64,000 nt of DNA from assembly GCF_003254525.1 (NCBI RefSeq), contig NZ_QFYS01000010.1, positions 62,001 to 126,000 on the forward strand, read 5' to 3'. The DNA is from Phenylobacterium kunshanense. Its GTDB lineage: Bacteria; Pseudomonadota; Alphaproteobacteria; Caulobacterales; Caulobacteraceae. Of the stretch, positions 25,921 to 34,970 are shown in pieces (the first letter of the stretch is position 1; each line of letters starts with the position of its first letter). The notes under the pieces are model-generated. The model worked only from the letters and a program-made list of their open reading frames with translations. It did no database searches and had not been told where the DNA came from. Position numbers and translations under genes: made by a program.

Positions 25921-28446
25921 GTGGCCGACGACACCACATCGCCCAGGCGATCTAAGGGGTCAGGCTCGGGCCTGCCGCCGCGGCTCGTCCGATGGCTGGA
26001 GGGCTACCGCCCGCTTCCTGGCGTGCCGGACGAGCTGTTTGGTCCGGACGGCCAAGCGCGCGAGCATTGGCTGGCGTTCCTGAGCGAACTGGCCGGCTAT
26101 GGCGACAATGACGCGGACGGCCGGTTTGGCATGGCCGCCCGCCACATCCGCGACTCGGGCGCCTCGTACCGGATCTATGGCGAAGACGGGGAGCGGAGCT
26201 GGCCGCTGGACGCGCTGCCGCTGATCCTGCCCCAGGCGGAGTGGGACCAGATCGCCGCCGGCGTCGCCCAGCGCGCGCAGCTCATGGAAGCGGTGCTCGA
26301 GGACGTCTACGGACCGGGGCGGCTGGTGGCCGATGGCGCGCTGCCCGCGCCCGTCGTCACCGGCAGTCCGGACTTCCTGCGGGTCATGCGCGGCGTTACC
26401 CCGCCCTGCGGCCGCCACCTCCAGCTCTACGCCGCCGACCTGGGGCGCGGACCGGACGGCCGCTGGTGGGTGCTGGAGGACCGCGCCCAGGCCCCGTCCG
26501 GCGCCGGCTACGCTCTGGAGAACCGGCTGGTGGTCAGTCGGGCCTATCCCAATCTCTACAACGGCCTGAACGTGCACCGGCTCGCGCCTTTCTTCGACTC
26601 GCTGCGCCGGGGCCTGGCGGCTACCGCCGACCGGGCCGAACCCCGAATCTGCCTGCTGACCCCCGGCCCGTTCAGCCAGACCTATTTCGAACAGGCGCAC
26701 CTCGCCCGTTATCTCGGCTTCCTGCTCGTGGAGGGCGACGACCTGGTAGCGCGCGACGGCAAGGTCTGGGTGCGCACCATCGCCGGCCTCAAGCGGGCAG
26801 ACGTGATCCTGCGTCGGGTCGACGCCGACTTCCTCGACCCCCTGGAGCTCAACGCCGCCTCGCGGCTCGGTGTGCCGGGCCTGCTGGAAGTCATCCGCGC
26901 GGGCGGCGTGACGGTGCTGAACATGCCCGGCTCCGGCGTGCTTGAGTCCCGGGCCCTGATGGCCTTCCTGCCCCGGCTCTGCGAGCGCCTGCTGGGCGAG
27001 CCGCTGAAGCTGCCCAACATAGCCACATGGTGGTGCGGACAGGCCGCCGAGCAGGCCCATGTGGAAGCCCGCTTCGACGAGCTCGCAATAGCTCCCGCGT
27101 TCAACAGCCTCGGCGAGCCGCTCTGCGGCCCGCGGCTGGTGGCGGACCTGGTGCCGGACGCCAGGGCCGAGCTGCGCGCCCGGCTCGCCGACCGCCCCGG
27201 CGACTTCGTCGGTCAGGAGGTGGCGCACCTGTCCACCATGCCGGTCCTCCGCGACGGGCGGCTTGAGGCCGCGCCGTTCGTCCTTCGGGTCTTCGCCGCC
27301 TGGACGCCGGAAGGGCTGAAGATCATGCCCGGTGGGTTCTGTCGCACCGCCGACCATCCAGACGCCCGCGCGGTCTCCATGGGCGAAGGGGCCCGAACCG
27401 CGGACGTCTGGGTCATCGACGACAAGCCGGTGGAACGGTTGACCCTGATCGCCAGCGACGACGACGTGAAGGTTCGCCGCATCCTGGGCCACCTGCCCAG
27501 CCGGGCCGCCGACAATCTCTTCTGGCTGGGCCGCTACATAGAGCGGGCGGAGGCGACCCTGCGCCTAGTGCGGGCCCTGTGCTCCAGCCTGATGGATTCG
27601 GAGTCCTCCCTGCATGGCCGCGGCGAGACATTCGAGGCGCTGCACGCGCTGCTGGTGGACTGGGGCGCCCTGGCCGCCCACACCCGCACCGGCCGCGCGC
27701 TGGACTGCGCCCGCCACAGCCTGCACGACGAGGCGGCGTCCGGCTCGGTCATCCATCTCGTGCGCGCGGCCAAGCGCACCGCCTCTGGGATGCGCGAGCG
27801 GCTCTCGGCCGACTTCTGGGGCCTGCTGGTCGACCTGGAAGGTGATCTGGCGGGCAGCGCGGAGGACATCCATTCGGAAGCCCAGGCGCTGGAGCAGGCC
27901 GAGAACGCCTTGCGCCACATCGCCGGCCTTTCCGGCCTGACGCAGGAGAACATGAACCGGGTGGCCGGCTGGCGTTTCCTGGACATGGGCCGGCGGATCG
28001 AGCGCGGGATCGACACCTGCCAACTCGCCCGCGCGCTCGCGCACGACGGCGCGACCATCGACGACCTCGACCTTCTGCTCGACCTCAACGACAGCCAGAT
28101 CACCTACCGGGCCCGCTATATCGTCGGCCTCGCACGGACGCCCGTGCGCGATCTCGTGATGCTGGACCCGTTCAACACCCGATCGGTCGCTTTCCAGGTA
28201 GCGGCGCTGAAGGAACACCTCTCGGTGCTCCCCACGCTGCGGGAGGATGGGATTCCCGAGGCGCCGGCGCGGATCCTCCTGCCTCTGGCCGCCGAGCTGG
28301 AGACGGAAGACGCCGCCGGTCTCGGCGCCGACAAGGCGCTGTCCTACGAGCGCGCCCTGATGCGGCTTTCCAACGCTATCGCCGACCGCTTCTTCCTCCA
28401 GGGCGCCAGCGCCGTTCCGACCGTCAAGCTCGTGGGGCTGGCGTGA
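25921..28446 (+). CDS. Fused circularly permuted ATP-grasp / alpha-E domain protein
   Basis: An 841-residue protein from a GTG. Residues about 1-500 are a type-2 circularly permuted ATP-grasp (DUF404/DUF407): the ATP-site pattern is visible in GRWWVLEDRAQAPSGAGYA, and ILRRVDADFLDPLEL follows. Residues about 520-830 are an alpha-E (DUF403) helical domain starting LPSRAADNLFWLGRYIERAE. In many bacteria these are two genes; here they are one. With the overlapping transglutaminase gene it forms a widespread cassette suspected in peptide-ligase or protein-modification chemistry whose product is unknown. Confidence 0.9.
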   Translation: MADDTTSPRRSKGSGSGLPPRLVRWLEGYRPLPGVPDELFGPDGQAREHWLAFLSELAGYGDNDADGRFGMAARHIRDSGASYRIYGEDGERSWPLDALPLILPQAEWDQIAAGVAQRAQLMEAVLEDVYGPGRLVADGALPAPVVTGSPDFLRVMRGVTPPCGRHLQLYAADLGRGPDGRWWVLEDRAQAPSGAGYALENRLVVSRAYPNLYNGLNVHRLAPFFDSLRRGLAATADRAEPRICLLTPGPFSQTYFEQAHLARYLGFLLVEGDDLVARDGKVWVRTIAGLKRADVILRRVDADFLDPLELNAASRLGVPGLLEVIRAGGVTVLNMPGSGVLESRALMAFLPRLCERLLGEPLKLPNIATWWCGQAAEQAHVEARFDELAIAPAFNSLGEPLCGPRLVADLVPDARAELRARLADRPGDFVGQEVAHLSTMPVLRDGRLEAAPFVLRVFAAWTPEGLKIMPGGFCRTADHPDARAVSMGEGARTADVWVIDDKPVERLTLIASDDDVKVRRILGHLPSRAADNLFWLGRYIERAEATLRLVRALCSSLMDSESSLHGRGETFEALHALLVDWGALAAHTRTGRALDCARHSLHDEAASGSVIHLVRAAKRTASGMRERLSADFWGLLVDLEGDLAGSAEDIHSEAQALEQAENALRHIAGLSGLTQENMNRVAGWRFLDMGRRIERGIDTCQLARALAHDGATIDDLDLLLDLNDSQITYRARYIVGLARTPVRDLVMLDPFNTRSVAFQVAALKEHLSVLPTLREDGIPEAPARILLPLAAELETEDAAGLGADKALSYERALMRLSNAIADRFFLQGASAVPTVKLVGLA

Positions 28447-29330
28447 GGTACCGCCTGCGCCACCGGACCACCTACAGCTACGACAGCGAGGTCGGATTCG
28501 CCCGCTGCGTCTTGCGACTGACGCCGCGCTCGTCGCCGGGACAGACGGTGCTGGACAGCGACATCGACGTCTCGCCGCCGCCCTCGGCGATCCTGGACCG
28601 CGTCGGCCCCTTCGGCGCGCGCGTCCTCACCGTAACCGTCGACACGCCGCACAGGGCGCTGGTCATCGAGGCCCGCGCGCACATCGACGTTCATACCCCG
28701 GCGGCCGGCGACCCGGCCGTCAGTCCGGCCTGGGAGACCATCCGCGCAGCGGTGCTGGAAAGCCGCGACCTCACGGCCGACGGCCCGGCCGCCTACCTCT
28801 TTCCCACGCCGCGGACGCCGATCGTCCCGGACATCACCGCCTATGCCCGTGTGAGCTTGACGCCAGGCCGCCCGATCGTCGCCGCCGTGGCCGAGCTGAA
28901 CCGTCGCATCCACGCCGAGTTCCGTTACGATCCCAGCGCCACGGAAGTCTCGACGCCGGTGGCCCAGGCCTTCGCCGCCCGTCACGGCGTCTGCCAGGAC
29001 TTCGCCCAGATCATGATCTGCGGCCTGCGAGGCCTCGGCCTGCCCGCGGCATACGTCAGCGGCTATCTGCGCACCGTACCGCCGCCGGGTCAGCCTCGCC
29101 TCGAGGGCGCCGACGCCACCCATGCCTGGGTCTCGGTCTGGTGCGGCGAGGCGCTGGGCTGGGTCGGCTTCGACCCCACCAACGCCATCCTCGCCGGCGA
29201 CGACCACCTGGTGCTGGCCGTTGGCCGCGACTACGCGGACGTGGCGCCCATAGACGGCGTCATCCTCGCCTCCGGCGGCCAGAGCCTGAAGGTCGAGGTC
29301 GACGTCACGCCCGAGGACGCAGCAGCCTGA
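28443..29330 (+). CDS. Transglutaminase-like cysteine protease family protein
   Basis: A 295-residue protein with the N-terminal bacterial transglutaminase domain (RYRLRHRTTYSYDSEV) and a transglutaminase core holding the triad C184 (HGVCQDFAQI), H227 (ATHAWVSVW) and D244 (FDPTN). No signal peptide, so it acts in the cytoplasm. GTG start overlapping the ATP-grasp/alpha-E stop by 4 bases shows they work together, perhaps as ligase plus amidase. Confidence 0.9.
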   Translation: MRYRLRHRTTYSYDSEVGFARCVLRLTPRSSPGQTVLDSDIDVSPPPSAILDRVGPFGARVLTVTVDTPHRALVIEARAHIDVHTPAAGDPAVSPAWETIRAAVLESRDLTADGPAAYLFPTPRTPIVPDITAYARVSLTPGRPIVAAVAELNRRIHAEFRYDPSATEVSTPVAQAFAARHGVCQDFAQIMICGLRGLGLPAAYVSGYLRTVPPPGQPRLEGADATHAWVSVWCGEALGWVGFDPTNAILAGDDHLVLAVGRDYADVAPIDGVILASGGQSLKVEVDVTPEDAAA

Positions 29331-29333
29331 GCC

Positions 29334-30068
29334 CTACCCCCGGCGGCGGGCGATCATCAGCATCTGGGCGCGTTCCTCGATCTCCAGAGCGGTGTCGAAG
29401 CTCACCGCCTCCAGGGTGGCGTCCAGGCTGCGCTTGGTCAGGCGCAGGGCGTCGGGCTGAGCCTTGGCCATGTCGCGCGCCAGGGCCATGCCGTAGTCGT
29501 CCAGCTCGGCCTCGGGCGTCACGGCCGATACGAGGCCCGCCTCCAGCGCCGCGGCCGCGTTCAGCGGACGGCCCGCCAGCAGCACCTCCCGGGCTTTCGA
29601 CAGGCCGATGGCCCGCTGCAGCCGCCAGCTCACGCCCAGCTCCGCGCCCGACAGGCCGATCGCCAGGAACGCCGGGTGGAACGCCGCGCTCTCGCTGGCC
29701 ACGATCACGTCGCTCGCCAGGGCGATGGCCAACCCACCTCCTGCGGCCGCGCCGCGCACCGTGGAGATCAGGGGCTGCGGACAGGCGCGCATGGCCTTCA
29801 TCAGGTCGCGCAGGACCCAGTCGCCCTTCGGCCCATCGCGCAGCATGTCGGGCTGGCCCATCGCCTTCAGGTCGGCGCCGGCGGAGAAGGCCCGGCCCGC
29901 GCCGCGGATCACGACCACGCGCACATCCTCGCGCCGGCGAAGCCCCTCGAAGTGCGTCAGCAGGGCCTCGGCCATCGGCTGGTTCAGGGCGTTGAGCCGG
30001 TCGGGCCGGTTGAAGGTCAGGCGCTGGACCCCGTCCAGGTCTTCGGTCAGCAGGATGTCGTCGGCCAC
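29334..30068 (-). CDS. Enoyl-CoA hydratase/isomerase family protein
   Basis: A 244-residue crotonase-fold protein: LTFNRPDRLNALNQPM near residue 18, oxyanion-hole segment GAGRAFSAGADLKAMG (about 55-72) and RGAAAGGGLAIALASDVIVAS. It is distinct in sequence from the crotonase at 23027. Single gene, convergent with the transglutaminase gene 3 bases away. The acyl-CoA substrate is unknown. Confidence 0.88.
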   Translation of the reverse strand: MADDILLTEDLDGVQRLTFNRPDRLNALNQPMAEALLTHFEGLRRREDVRVVVIRGAGRAFSAGADLKAMGQPDMLRDGPKGDWVLRDLMKAMRACPQPLISTVRGAAAGGGLAIALASDVIVASESAAFHPAFLAIGLSGAELGVSWRLQRAIGLSKAREVLLAGRPLNAAAALEAGLVSAVTPEAELDDYGMALARDMAKAQPDALRLTKRSLDATLEAVSFDTALEIEERAQMLMIARRRG

Positions 30069-30235
30069 GGCGGGTCCCTCTCTCGTTCGCGGAGCAAGTT
30101 GTCGGCAACCTCGGCGCCCCGCAATGGCGCCCTCACGTCAGCCTCGCGCGCTCACCCTGTCGCAAAACGAGGGCGCCCGCGTCACACGCCCGTCAGCGAA
30201 CCACGTCATTTCCCCGCACAGACAGGTCCTGGGGC

Positions 30236-31201
30236 ATGGGGCAGATGGACTTCGAACCTGTACACCCGGCGCACGCGCCGGCCGCGCTGGTCCAGAGCGC
30301 CGAGATGAGCGTCCTCACCTACAACGTGAAGGGTCTTCCGTGGCCCATCGCGCGCGGCCGCGGTGAGGCGCTTCGCGAGATCGGTCGTGAGCTGGCGACC
30401 CTCCGGCGCGAAGGTCGCGAGCCGGACGTGGTGCTCATCCAGGAGGGGTTCCGGCAGGAGATCGCCGATCTCGTGCGCGAAAGCGGCTATCGCTACTGGG
30501 CGAGGGGTCCAAGCCGTGGCCTGCGCAACCTGACCGGCGGCGGGCTGCATGTCCTGAGCGACGAGCCCATCGTCGACGTGAAGGCCGCCGCGTTCCGCAA
30601 CTGCGCGGGCCTGGACTGCCTGGCCAACAAGGGCGCCATGCTGGTGCGGCTGGCCCCCGAGGGGCTGCCGACGCCGGTGGACGTGGTCAACACCCACATG
30701 AACGCCCGCAAGGCCTCGCGCGCGCCGCTTTCTCAGACCCTGCCCGCCCACCAGGCCCAGACCCGCGAGCTGTTCCAGTTCATCAAGGCTCACCGCGAGC
30801 CGGCCGCGCCGATGGTGGTGGGCGGCGACTTCAACATCCGCAACTCGCCGGCCCGGTACTATTACCAGGCGCTCGGGCGGCCCTACACCGTGGTCGGTGA
30901 GTTCTGCCATCAGCCCGAAGCCGCATGCGGCGACGGCGCGTCCGACCTCCACGCCGAACCCTGGCTACGCCGACAGGACCTGCAGGCGTTCCAGCCCGGC
31001 GCCGTGCAGGTGCAGCCGGTCCGCGCCGAGATGCTGTTCACCGGCCAGGACCGGCCGATGCTTTCGGACCACGAAGGCTATCTGGTCCGCTATCGCCTGA
31101 GTTGGTCGGCGACCACCCTGGCGGCTTACCGGCCAGCGCCCGGCGTCGAAGTGAAGCCCCAGTTCGGCAAGTGGGGCGTGAAGGTCGCCTGGAAGCGATA
31201 G
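30236..31201 (+). CDS. Endonuclease/exonuclease/phosphatase family protein
   Basis: A 321-residue EEP-fold protein. Motifs: MSVLTYNVKGLPWP (about residue 25), PDVVLIQEGF (metal-binding Glu), VVNTHMNAR, VVGGDFNIRNSPARY (Asp/Asn) and the C-terminal SDHEGYLVRY (catalytic His). It could be a nuclease or a phosphoesterase such as a sphingomyelinase-like enzyme. There is no clear signal peptide with this ATG; the residues before MSVLTYN are loosely conserved and the true start could be the later ATG at 30305. Confidence 0.82.
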   Translation: MGQMDFEPVHPAHAPAALVQSAEMSVLTYNVKGLPWPIARGRGEALREIGRELATLRREGREPDVVLIQEGFRQEIADLVRESGYRYWARGPSRGLRNLTGGGLHVLSDEPIVDVKAAAFRNCAGLDCLANKGAMLVRLAPEGLPTPVDVVNTHMNARKASRAPLSQTLPAHQAQTRELFQFIKAHREPAAPMVVGGDFNIRNSPARYYYQALGRPYTVVGEFCHQPEAACGDGASDLHAEPWLRRQDLQAFQPGAVQVQPVRAEMLFTGQDRPMLSDHEGYLVRYRLSWSATTLAAYRPAPGVEVKPQFGKWGVKVAWKR

Positions 31202-31202
31202 C

Positions 31203-31856
31203 TCAGGAGCGCTCCACCAGTCCGTGCTGCTTCAGGCGCCAGACCAGGGTCTCGATCCGGTCCTGGCCGAAGAACGGCTCATCCTTGAAGACGAAGGTCG
31301 GAACCCCCCAATGGCCCACCTCGTCCATGCGGGCGTGGCTGGCCTGGACGGCGTCCTCCAGCCGATCGCCCTCGGCCGCGACCACGGCGTCCAGTTCGGC
31401 GAGGTCCAGGCCGGCCCGCTCGGTGGCGCGCGCCAGGTGGTCGCCCTCGTTCCAGCCCTGGACCTCGCCGCTCCAGATCAGCCTGCTGACCTCGCAGATG
31501 AAGGGGATGCCGCGGCCTCGCTCGACCGCGGCCTGACCCAGGTGCGTCAGCCGGCGGATGTAGGGCTGTTCCTTGGGGATCTCGCGGGTGCGCATGTCCA
31601 TCACGATCGGATCCGGGCGCGGCGGGCCGAAGGTCATGCCCAGCATCTGCGCCGTGCGGAAACAGTCGCGCACCACATACATCGGCCAGCGCGGATCCTG
31701 GCGCTCGAAGAAGCCGTCCACTCGGACGGCCAGCGGATAGACGGGCCGCACCTTGAGGTCGACGTCGTAGCGCTCGGCGATCTCGGCCATGCGCGGTGTG
31801 GCCAGGTACGAATAGGGACTGCGGAACGACCAGAAGGCCTCGACCTCGAGCGTCAT
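31203..31856 (-). CDS. DsbA-fold protein, 2-hydroxychromene-2-carboxylate isomerase-like
   Basis: A 217-residue thioredoxin-fold protein of the DsbA/HCCA-isomerase group. The N-terminal FWSFRSPYSYLATPRM carries serine where DsbA has the CxxC, as in the glutathione-dependent isomerases. I chose the ATG at 31856, with GGAG 8 bases ahead; a start at 31913 lies within the operator region. It diverges from the TetR gene across two palindromes and is probably repressed by it. Substrate unknown, likely an aromatic or reactive electrophile. Confidence 0.82.
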   Translation of the reverse strand: MTLEVEAFWSFRSPYSYLATPRMAEIAERYDVDLKVRPVYPLAVRVDGFFERQDPRWPMYVVRDCFRTAQMLGMTFGPPRPDPIVMDMRTREIPKEQPYIRRLTHLGQAAVERGRGIPFICEVSRLIWSGEVQGWNEGDHLARATERAGLDLAELDAVVAAEGDRLEDAVQASHARMDEVGHWGVPTFVFKDEPFFGQDRIETLVWRLKQHGLVERS

Positions 31857-31887
31857 GGGGGCGGCTCCTCCGACCGGCTTGCTTTTC

Positions 31888-31920
31888 TGACTGTTTAGTC
31901 CATTAATGACCATATAGTCA
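31888..31920. promoter_or_regulatory. Tandem palindromes, probable TetR operator
   Basis: Two related inverted repeats, TGACTGTTTAGTC (31888-31900) and TGACCATATAGTCA (31907-31920), both of the form GAC-N-AGTC, lie 19 bases apart centre to centre in an AT-rich patch between divergent genes. They would overlap the promoters of both. The adjacent TetR protein is the natural binder. Confidence 0.65.
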
Positions 31921-31934
31921 AATTCGAGGCGGCC

Positions 31935-32573
31935 GTGGGCGAGCCCAGGATCGACAGGCGAAGGATCAGGACGCGCGCGGCGCTACTGCGTGCGGGCCAG
32001 ACGCTGTTCGCCGAGCGTTCGGTCGATGGTGTCAGCATCGACGACATCGTCGCCGCGGCCGACGTCGCCAAGGGCAGCTTCTACAACCACTTTCCCGACA
32101 AGGACGCGCTGGCCCGCACACTGGCCGACCAAGCCCGCCTGGGCGCCGAAGCGCTGGCCGCTCGCGTCGGGATCGGCATCGAGGACCCGGCCGAGCGCGT
32201 CGCCCGCGCGGTCTGCGGCTTCGCCCGGCAGGCGCTGGAGAACCCCGAGAGCGCCCGCCTGGGCCAGCGCCTGTTCCACAGCGCGGCGATTCCGGACGCG
32301 CCGATGAACGCCGGCGTGCGCGCCGATATCCAGGCGGGCCTCGCGGCCGGGCGGTTCGGCGGCGTCTCCCTCGAAGCGGCCGTTTTGCTGGCCGTCGGCG
32401 TCGTGCAGATGGCGGTGTCGCGCGTGGTGGAGCAGGGATCGCCCGCCCATGCCGCCGCCCTCGCCCAGGACCTCGCCTTCGGCCTGCTCCGCGCCCTGGG
32501 GGTCGAGACCCCCGCCGCCCGAACCGTCGCCACGCGCGCCGCCACCGACCTTTTCAACGGGCCGCCGCTCTGA
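31935..32573 (+). CDS. TetR/AcrR family transcriptional regulator
   Basis: A 212-residue regulator from GTG 31935. The helix-turn-helix is at about residues 10-56 (RIRTRAALLRAGQTLFAERS, then SIDDIVAAADVAKGSFYNHF, then PDKDALARTLADQA). The C-terminal ligand domain is alpha-helical and unlike named subfamilies. It diverges from the DsbA-fold isomerase gene with tandem palindromes between, so it probably represses that gene and itself. Confidence 0.9.
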   Translation: MGEPRIDRRRIRTRAALLRAGQTLFAERSVDGVSIDDIVAAADVAKGSFYNHFPDKDALARTLADQARLGAEALAARVGIGIEDPAERVARAVCGFARQALENPESARLGQRLFHSAAIPDAPMNAGVRADIQAGLAAGRFGGVSLEAAVLLAVGVVQMAVSRVVEQGSPAHAAALAQDLAFGLLRALGVETPAARTVATRAATDLFNGPPL

Positions 32574-32596
32574 GCGCGCCCGATAGGAACCCCGCC

Positions 32597-34084
32597 ATGC
32601 TCATCGCCAGCCGAATCGTCGTCGGTCTCTACGGCCTGATCTTCGCCGCCCTCGGCTTCGGCTTCTGGGTGGCTCCGGAGCGCGCGGCGGCGCGGTTCGC
32701 CGTGGAGCCGCTGGGCCCTGTGGGACTATCGACCCTCCGAGGGGACTTCGGCGGCGTCTTCCTCGGCCTGGCGGTGCTCTGTCTGGTGGGCGTCTGGTCG
32801 CGGCGCAGGGGTTTGCTGACGGCGGCGGCCATCGTGCTGGGCGCGATCATCCTCGGGCGGCTGCTCGGCGCAGCCATGGGCGGCGGCGCGGCCGGCCTCG
32901 TCCCCAACCTGCCCGTGGAGATCGTGGGTCTCGTCGCGCTCGTGCTCTGCGTCCGGGCGCTGCCGCGTTCGGGCGAGCCCAGCCGGCCGCTCCGCGCCCT
33001 CGCCATGGCGGGTGTGATCGTCGCCATGGTTCTCGGCCTCGGCGCCGTGGCGCTGAACATGCCGGCGGTCCAGGACGGCCTGCTCCAGCGCGTCGCCGCG
33101 GTGAACATCCGCCGGGACAACGCCACCCTGGTGACCGACCCCTCCGCCCTCCGCGTGGCGCTCTGCGGCACCTCGGCGCCGCTTCCCAGCCCCAAGCGCG
33201 CCAAGGCCTGCGTCGCCGTCATGGCGGGCGGCAAGATCTGGATCGTCGACAGCGGCCCGGAGTCGACCAAGAACCTGATGCAGTGGGGCGTGCCGCTGGA
33301 CCGGACGGCCGGGGTCCTGCTGACCCACTTCCATTCCGACCACATCGGCGACCTGGGCGAACTGAACCTGCAGACCTGGGTGCCCGGCCGGCCGGCGCCG
33401 CTGGCTGTCTATGGCGGCCCGGGCGTCGAGCAGGTGGTCGACGGGTTCAACCTGGCCTACGCCCAGGACCGGGGCTACCGCACGGCTCACCACACCGCCG
33501 CGATCATGCCGCCAGCCACGTCGACGCTCGTCGCCCGGCCGATCGCCCTGCCGGCCGCGACGCAGGGCCAGCCCCGGACGGCCGTGATCCATGACGACGG
33601 CCAGATGCGCATCACCGCAATCGAGACCAACCACGCGCCGGTCGCGCCGGCCTATGCCTACCGCTTCGACTACAGGGGCCGCTCGCTGGTGGTGACCGGC
33701 GACACCACCGCCTACGCGCCGCTCACCGCGGCCTCGCGCGGCGCCGACATCTTCATGTCCGAGGCGCTGAACCGCGAGATGGTCCGAACCATGGAGGCCA
33801 CGGCGAGAGACGTCAGCAAGCCCCGCATCGCGCACATCATGCACGACATTCAGGACTACCATATCTCACCCAAGGAGGCGGCGCAGGCGGCCAACCAGGC
33901 GGGCGCGCGAATGCTTGTCCTCTACCACCTGATCCCGGCGCCGGATAACGCGATCCTGAAGTCGATCTTCACGCGGGGCCTGGACGATGCCCGGCAGGGC
34001 GACTGGGACCTCGCCGAGGACGGCAGCCTCTACACCCTGCCCGTGGGGTCCACGGAGATCCGCATCGGGCGCGTGCCGAAGTAG
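32597..34084 (+). CDS. Membrane DUF4345-like / metallo-beta-lactamase fold fusion
   Basis: A 495-residue protein. Residues about 5-155 form five or so membrane helices resembling DUF4345 (starting RIVVGLYGLIFAALGFGFW). After a spacer, residues about 185-490 are an MBL-fold hydrolase with THFHSDHIGD (metal ligands H244, H246, D248, H249), a later VTGDTTAY aspartate, and a histidine pair in RIAHIMHDI. The MBL part resembles ribonuclease Z/arylsulfatase-like enzymes and would sit on one face of the membrane. Fusion of these modules is unusual. Gene lies 23 bases after tetR, so it may share its transcript. Confidence 0.8.
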   Translation: MLIASRIVVGLYGLIFAALGFGFWVAPERAAARFAVEPLGPVGLSTLRGDFGGVFLGLAVLCLVGVWSRRRGLLTAAAIVLGAIILGRLLGAAMGGGAAGLVPNLPVEIVGLVALVLCVRALPRSGEPSRPLRALAMAGVIVAMVLGLGAVALNMPAVQDGLLQRVAAVNIRRDNATLVTDPSALRVALCGTSAPLPSPKRAKACVAVMAGGKIWIVDSGPESTKNLMQWGVPLDRTAGVLLTHFHSDHIGDLGELNLQTWVPGRPAPLAVYGGPGVEQVVDGFNLAYAQDRGYRTAHHTAAIMPPATSTLVARPIALPAATQGQPRTAVIHDDGQMRITAIETNHAPVAPAYAYRFDYRGRSLVVTGDTTAYAPLTAASRGADIFMSEALNREMVRTMEATARDVSKPRIAHIMHDIQDYHISPKEAAQAANQAGARMLVLYHLIPAPDNAILKSIFTRGLDDARQGDWDLAEDGSLYTLPVGSTEIRIGRVPK

Positions 34085-34091
34085 GACGCCC

Positions 34092-34343
34092 TCAGGCGTC
34101 GCAGGGCCGCATCGTGTGGGCCACGTGGAAGGCGCCGGAGTGCGACAGGACGATCCAGTCGCCGGAGTGCGCCACGACCGGGCCCTCGGGCGTCCGAACC
34201 TGAACGGCGGCGGCCTCGGCGACCGATTGGGCGTCCTCGCCCAGCCATTGCCAGAGGACGGTCCAGTTCTTTCGATCGTGCGCCGGCGGCACCCGCAACG
34301 CGGCGCCGTGGTCGAACGGGGGATGCAGGCGGATGACTCGCAT
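34092..34343 (-). CDS. Hypothetical small protein
   Basis: An 83-residue protein starting MRVIRLHPPFDHGAALRVPP, with regular tryptophans (NWTVLWQWLGE) and a C-terminal SGDWIVLSHSGAFHVAH. No signal or membrane helix. The start is uncertain (a TTG at 34361 would add six residues). Convergent with the membrane-MBL gene, 7 bases away. Not recognised. Its composition (ordered, non-repetitive) supports a real protein. Confidence 0.5.
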   Translation of the reverse strand: MRVIRLHPPFDHGAALRVPPAHDRKNWTVLWQWLGEDAQSVAEAAAVQVRTPEGPVVAHSGDWIVLSHSGAFHVAHTMRPCDA

Positions 34344-34553
34344 GACCTTCGGAAACCACAACTCTCGAAAGCCCAGTTCGGCGGTGCTTCGGTCACCAAG
34401 ACCTTAACCACGACGGTTTAGTGTGCGTTCGGGTGGGTTGAACGCCGGTCGCCTCAAGGCTGAAATAGCTTTGCGGTTTTAAGACGAAGGCGCTTAGTCG
34501 CAACTTGGGCTTGCGGGTGAAGACGGGAACACTCGCACAATGGAGGTACTGCC

Positions 34554-34970
34554 ATGTCGGAGGTGTCGACCAAGGCGCCTGATCCAATGGACATCGCGCT
34601 CGGGGCCGCGGTGCGCATTCGTCGCCGGACTATCGGTATGTCGCAGGAAGCGCTCGCCGATCAGTGCGGCGTCAGCTTCCAGCAAATCCAGAAATACGAG
34701 AACGGGACCAACCGGATCTCATTCTCTCGCCTGGTGCAGATCGCGCGCGCGCTCCGCTGCCGGGTCACCGACCTGATGGACGTCTTCGACGGCGCCGACA
34801 AAGAGACCGCCGACGACCTTGACCTGCTCACCCGGATGCGTACGCCGGGCGCGCTGGAACTGCTGTCGGCCTACGAACGGCTGCCGCCGGAGGTGCGTAG
34901 CTCGCTGGTCAATCTGGTCCGCAGCCTGACGGCGCAACAGGCCACGGCCAAGGAAGCGGCGACAGTCTAG
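34554..34970 (+). CDS. XRE-family helix-turn-helix regulator
   Basis: A 138-residue regulator with an HTH_3 domain at about residues 14-72 (LGAAVRIRRRTIGMSQEALA, then SFQQIQKYENGTNRISFSRL) and a C-terminal helical tail containing MRTPGALELLSAYERLPPEVR. It resembles the alphaproteobacterial single-domain regulators such as PraR. GGAGG lies 7 bases before the ATG. It is convergent with tlpA (4-base overlap). Its targets cannot be told from here. Confidence 0.88.
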   Translation: MSEVSTKAPDPMDIALGAAVRIRRRTIGMSQEALADQCGVSFQQIQKYENGTNRISFSRLVQIARALRCRVTDLMDVFDGADKETADDLDLLTRMRTPGALELLSAYERLPPEVRSSLVNLVRSLTAQQATAKEAATV

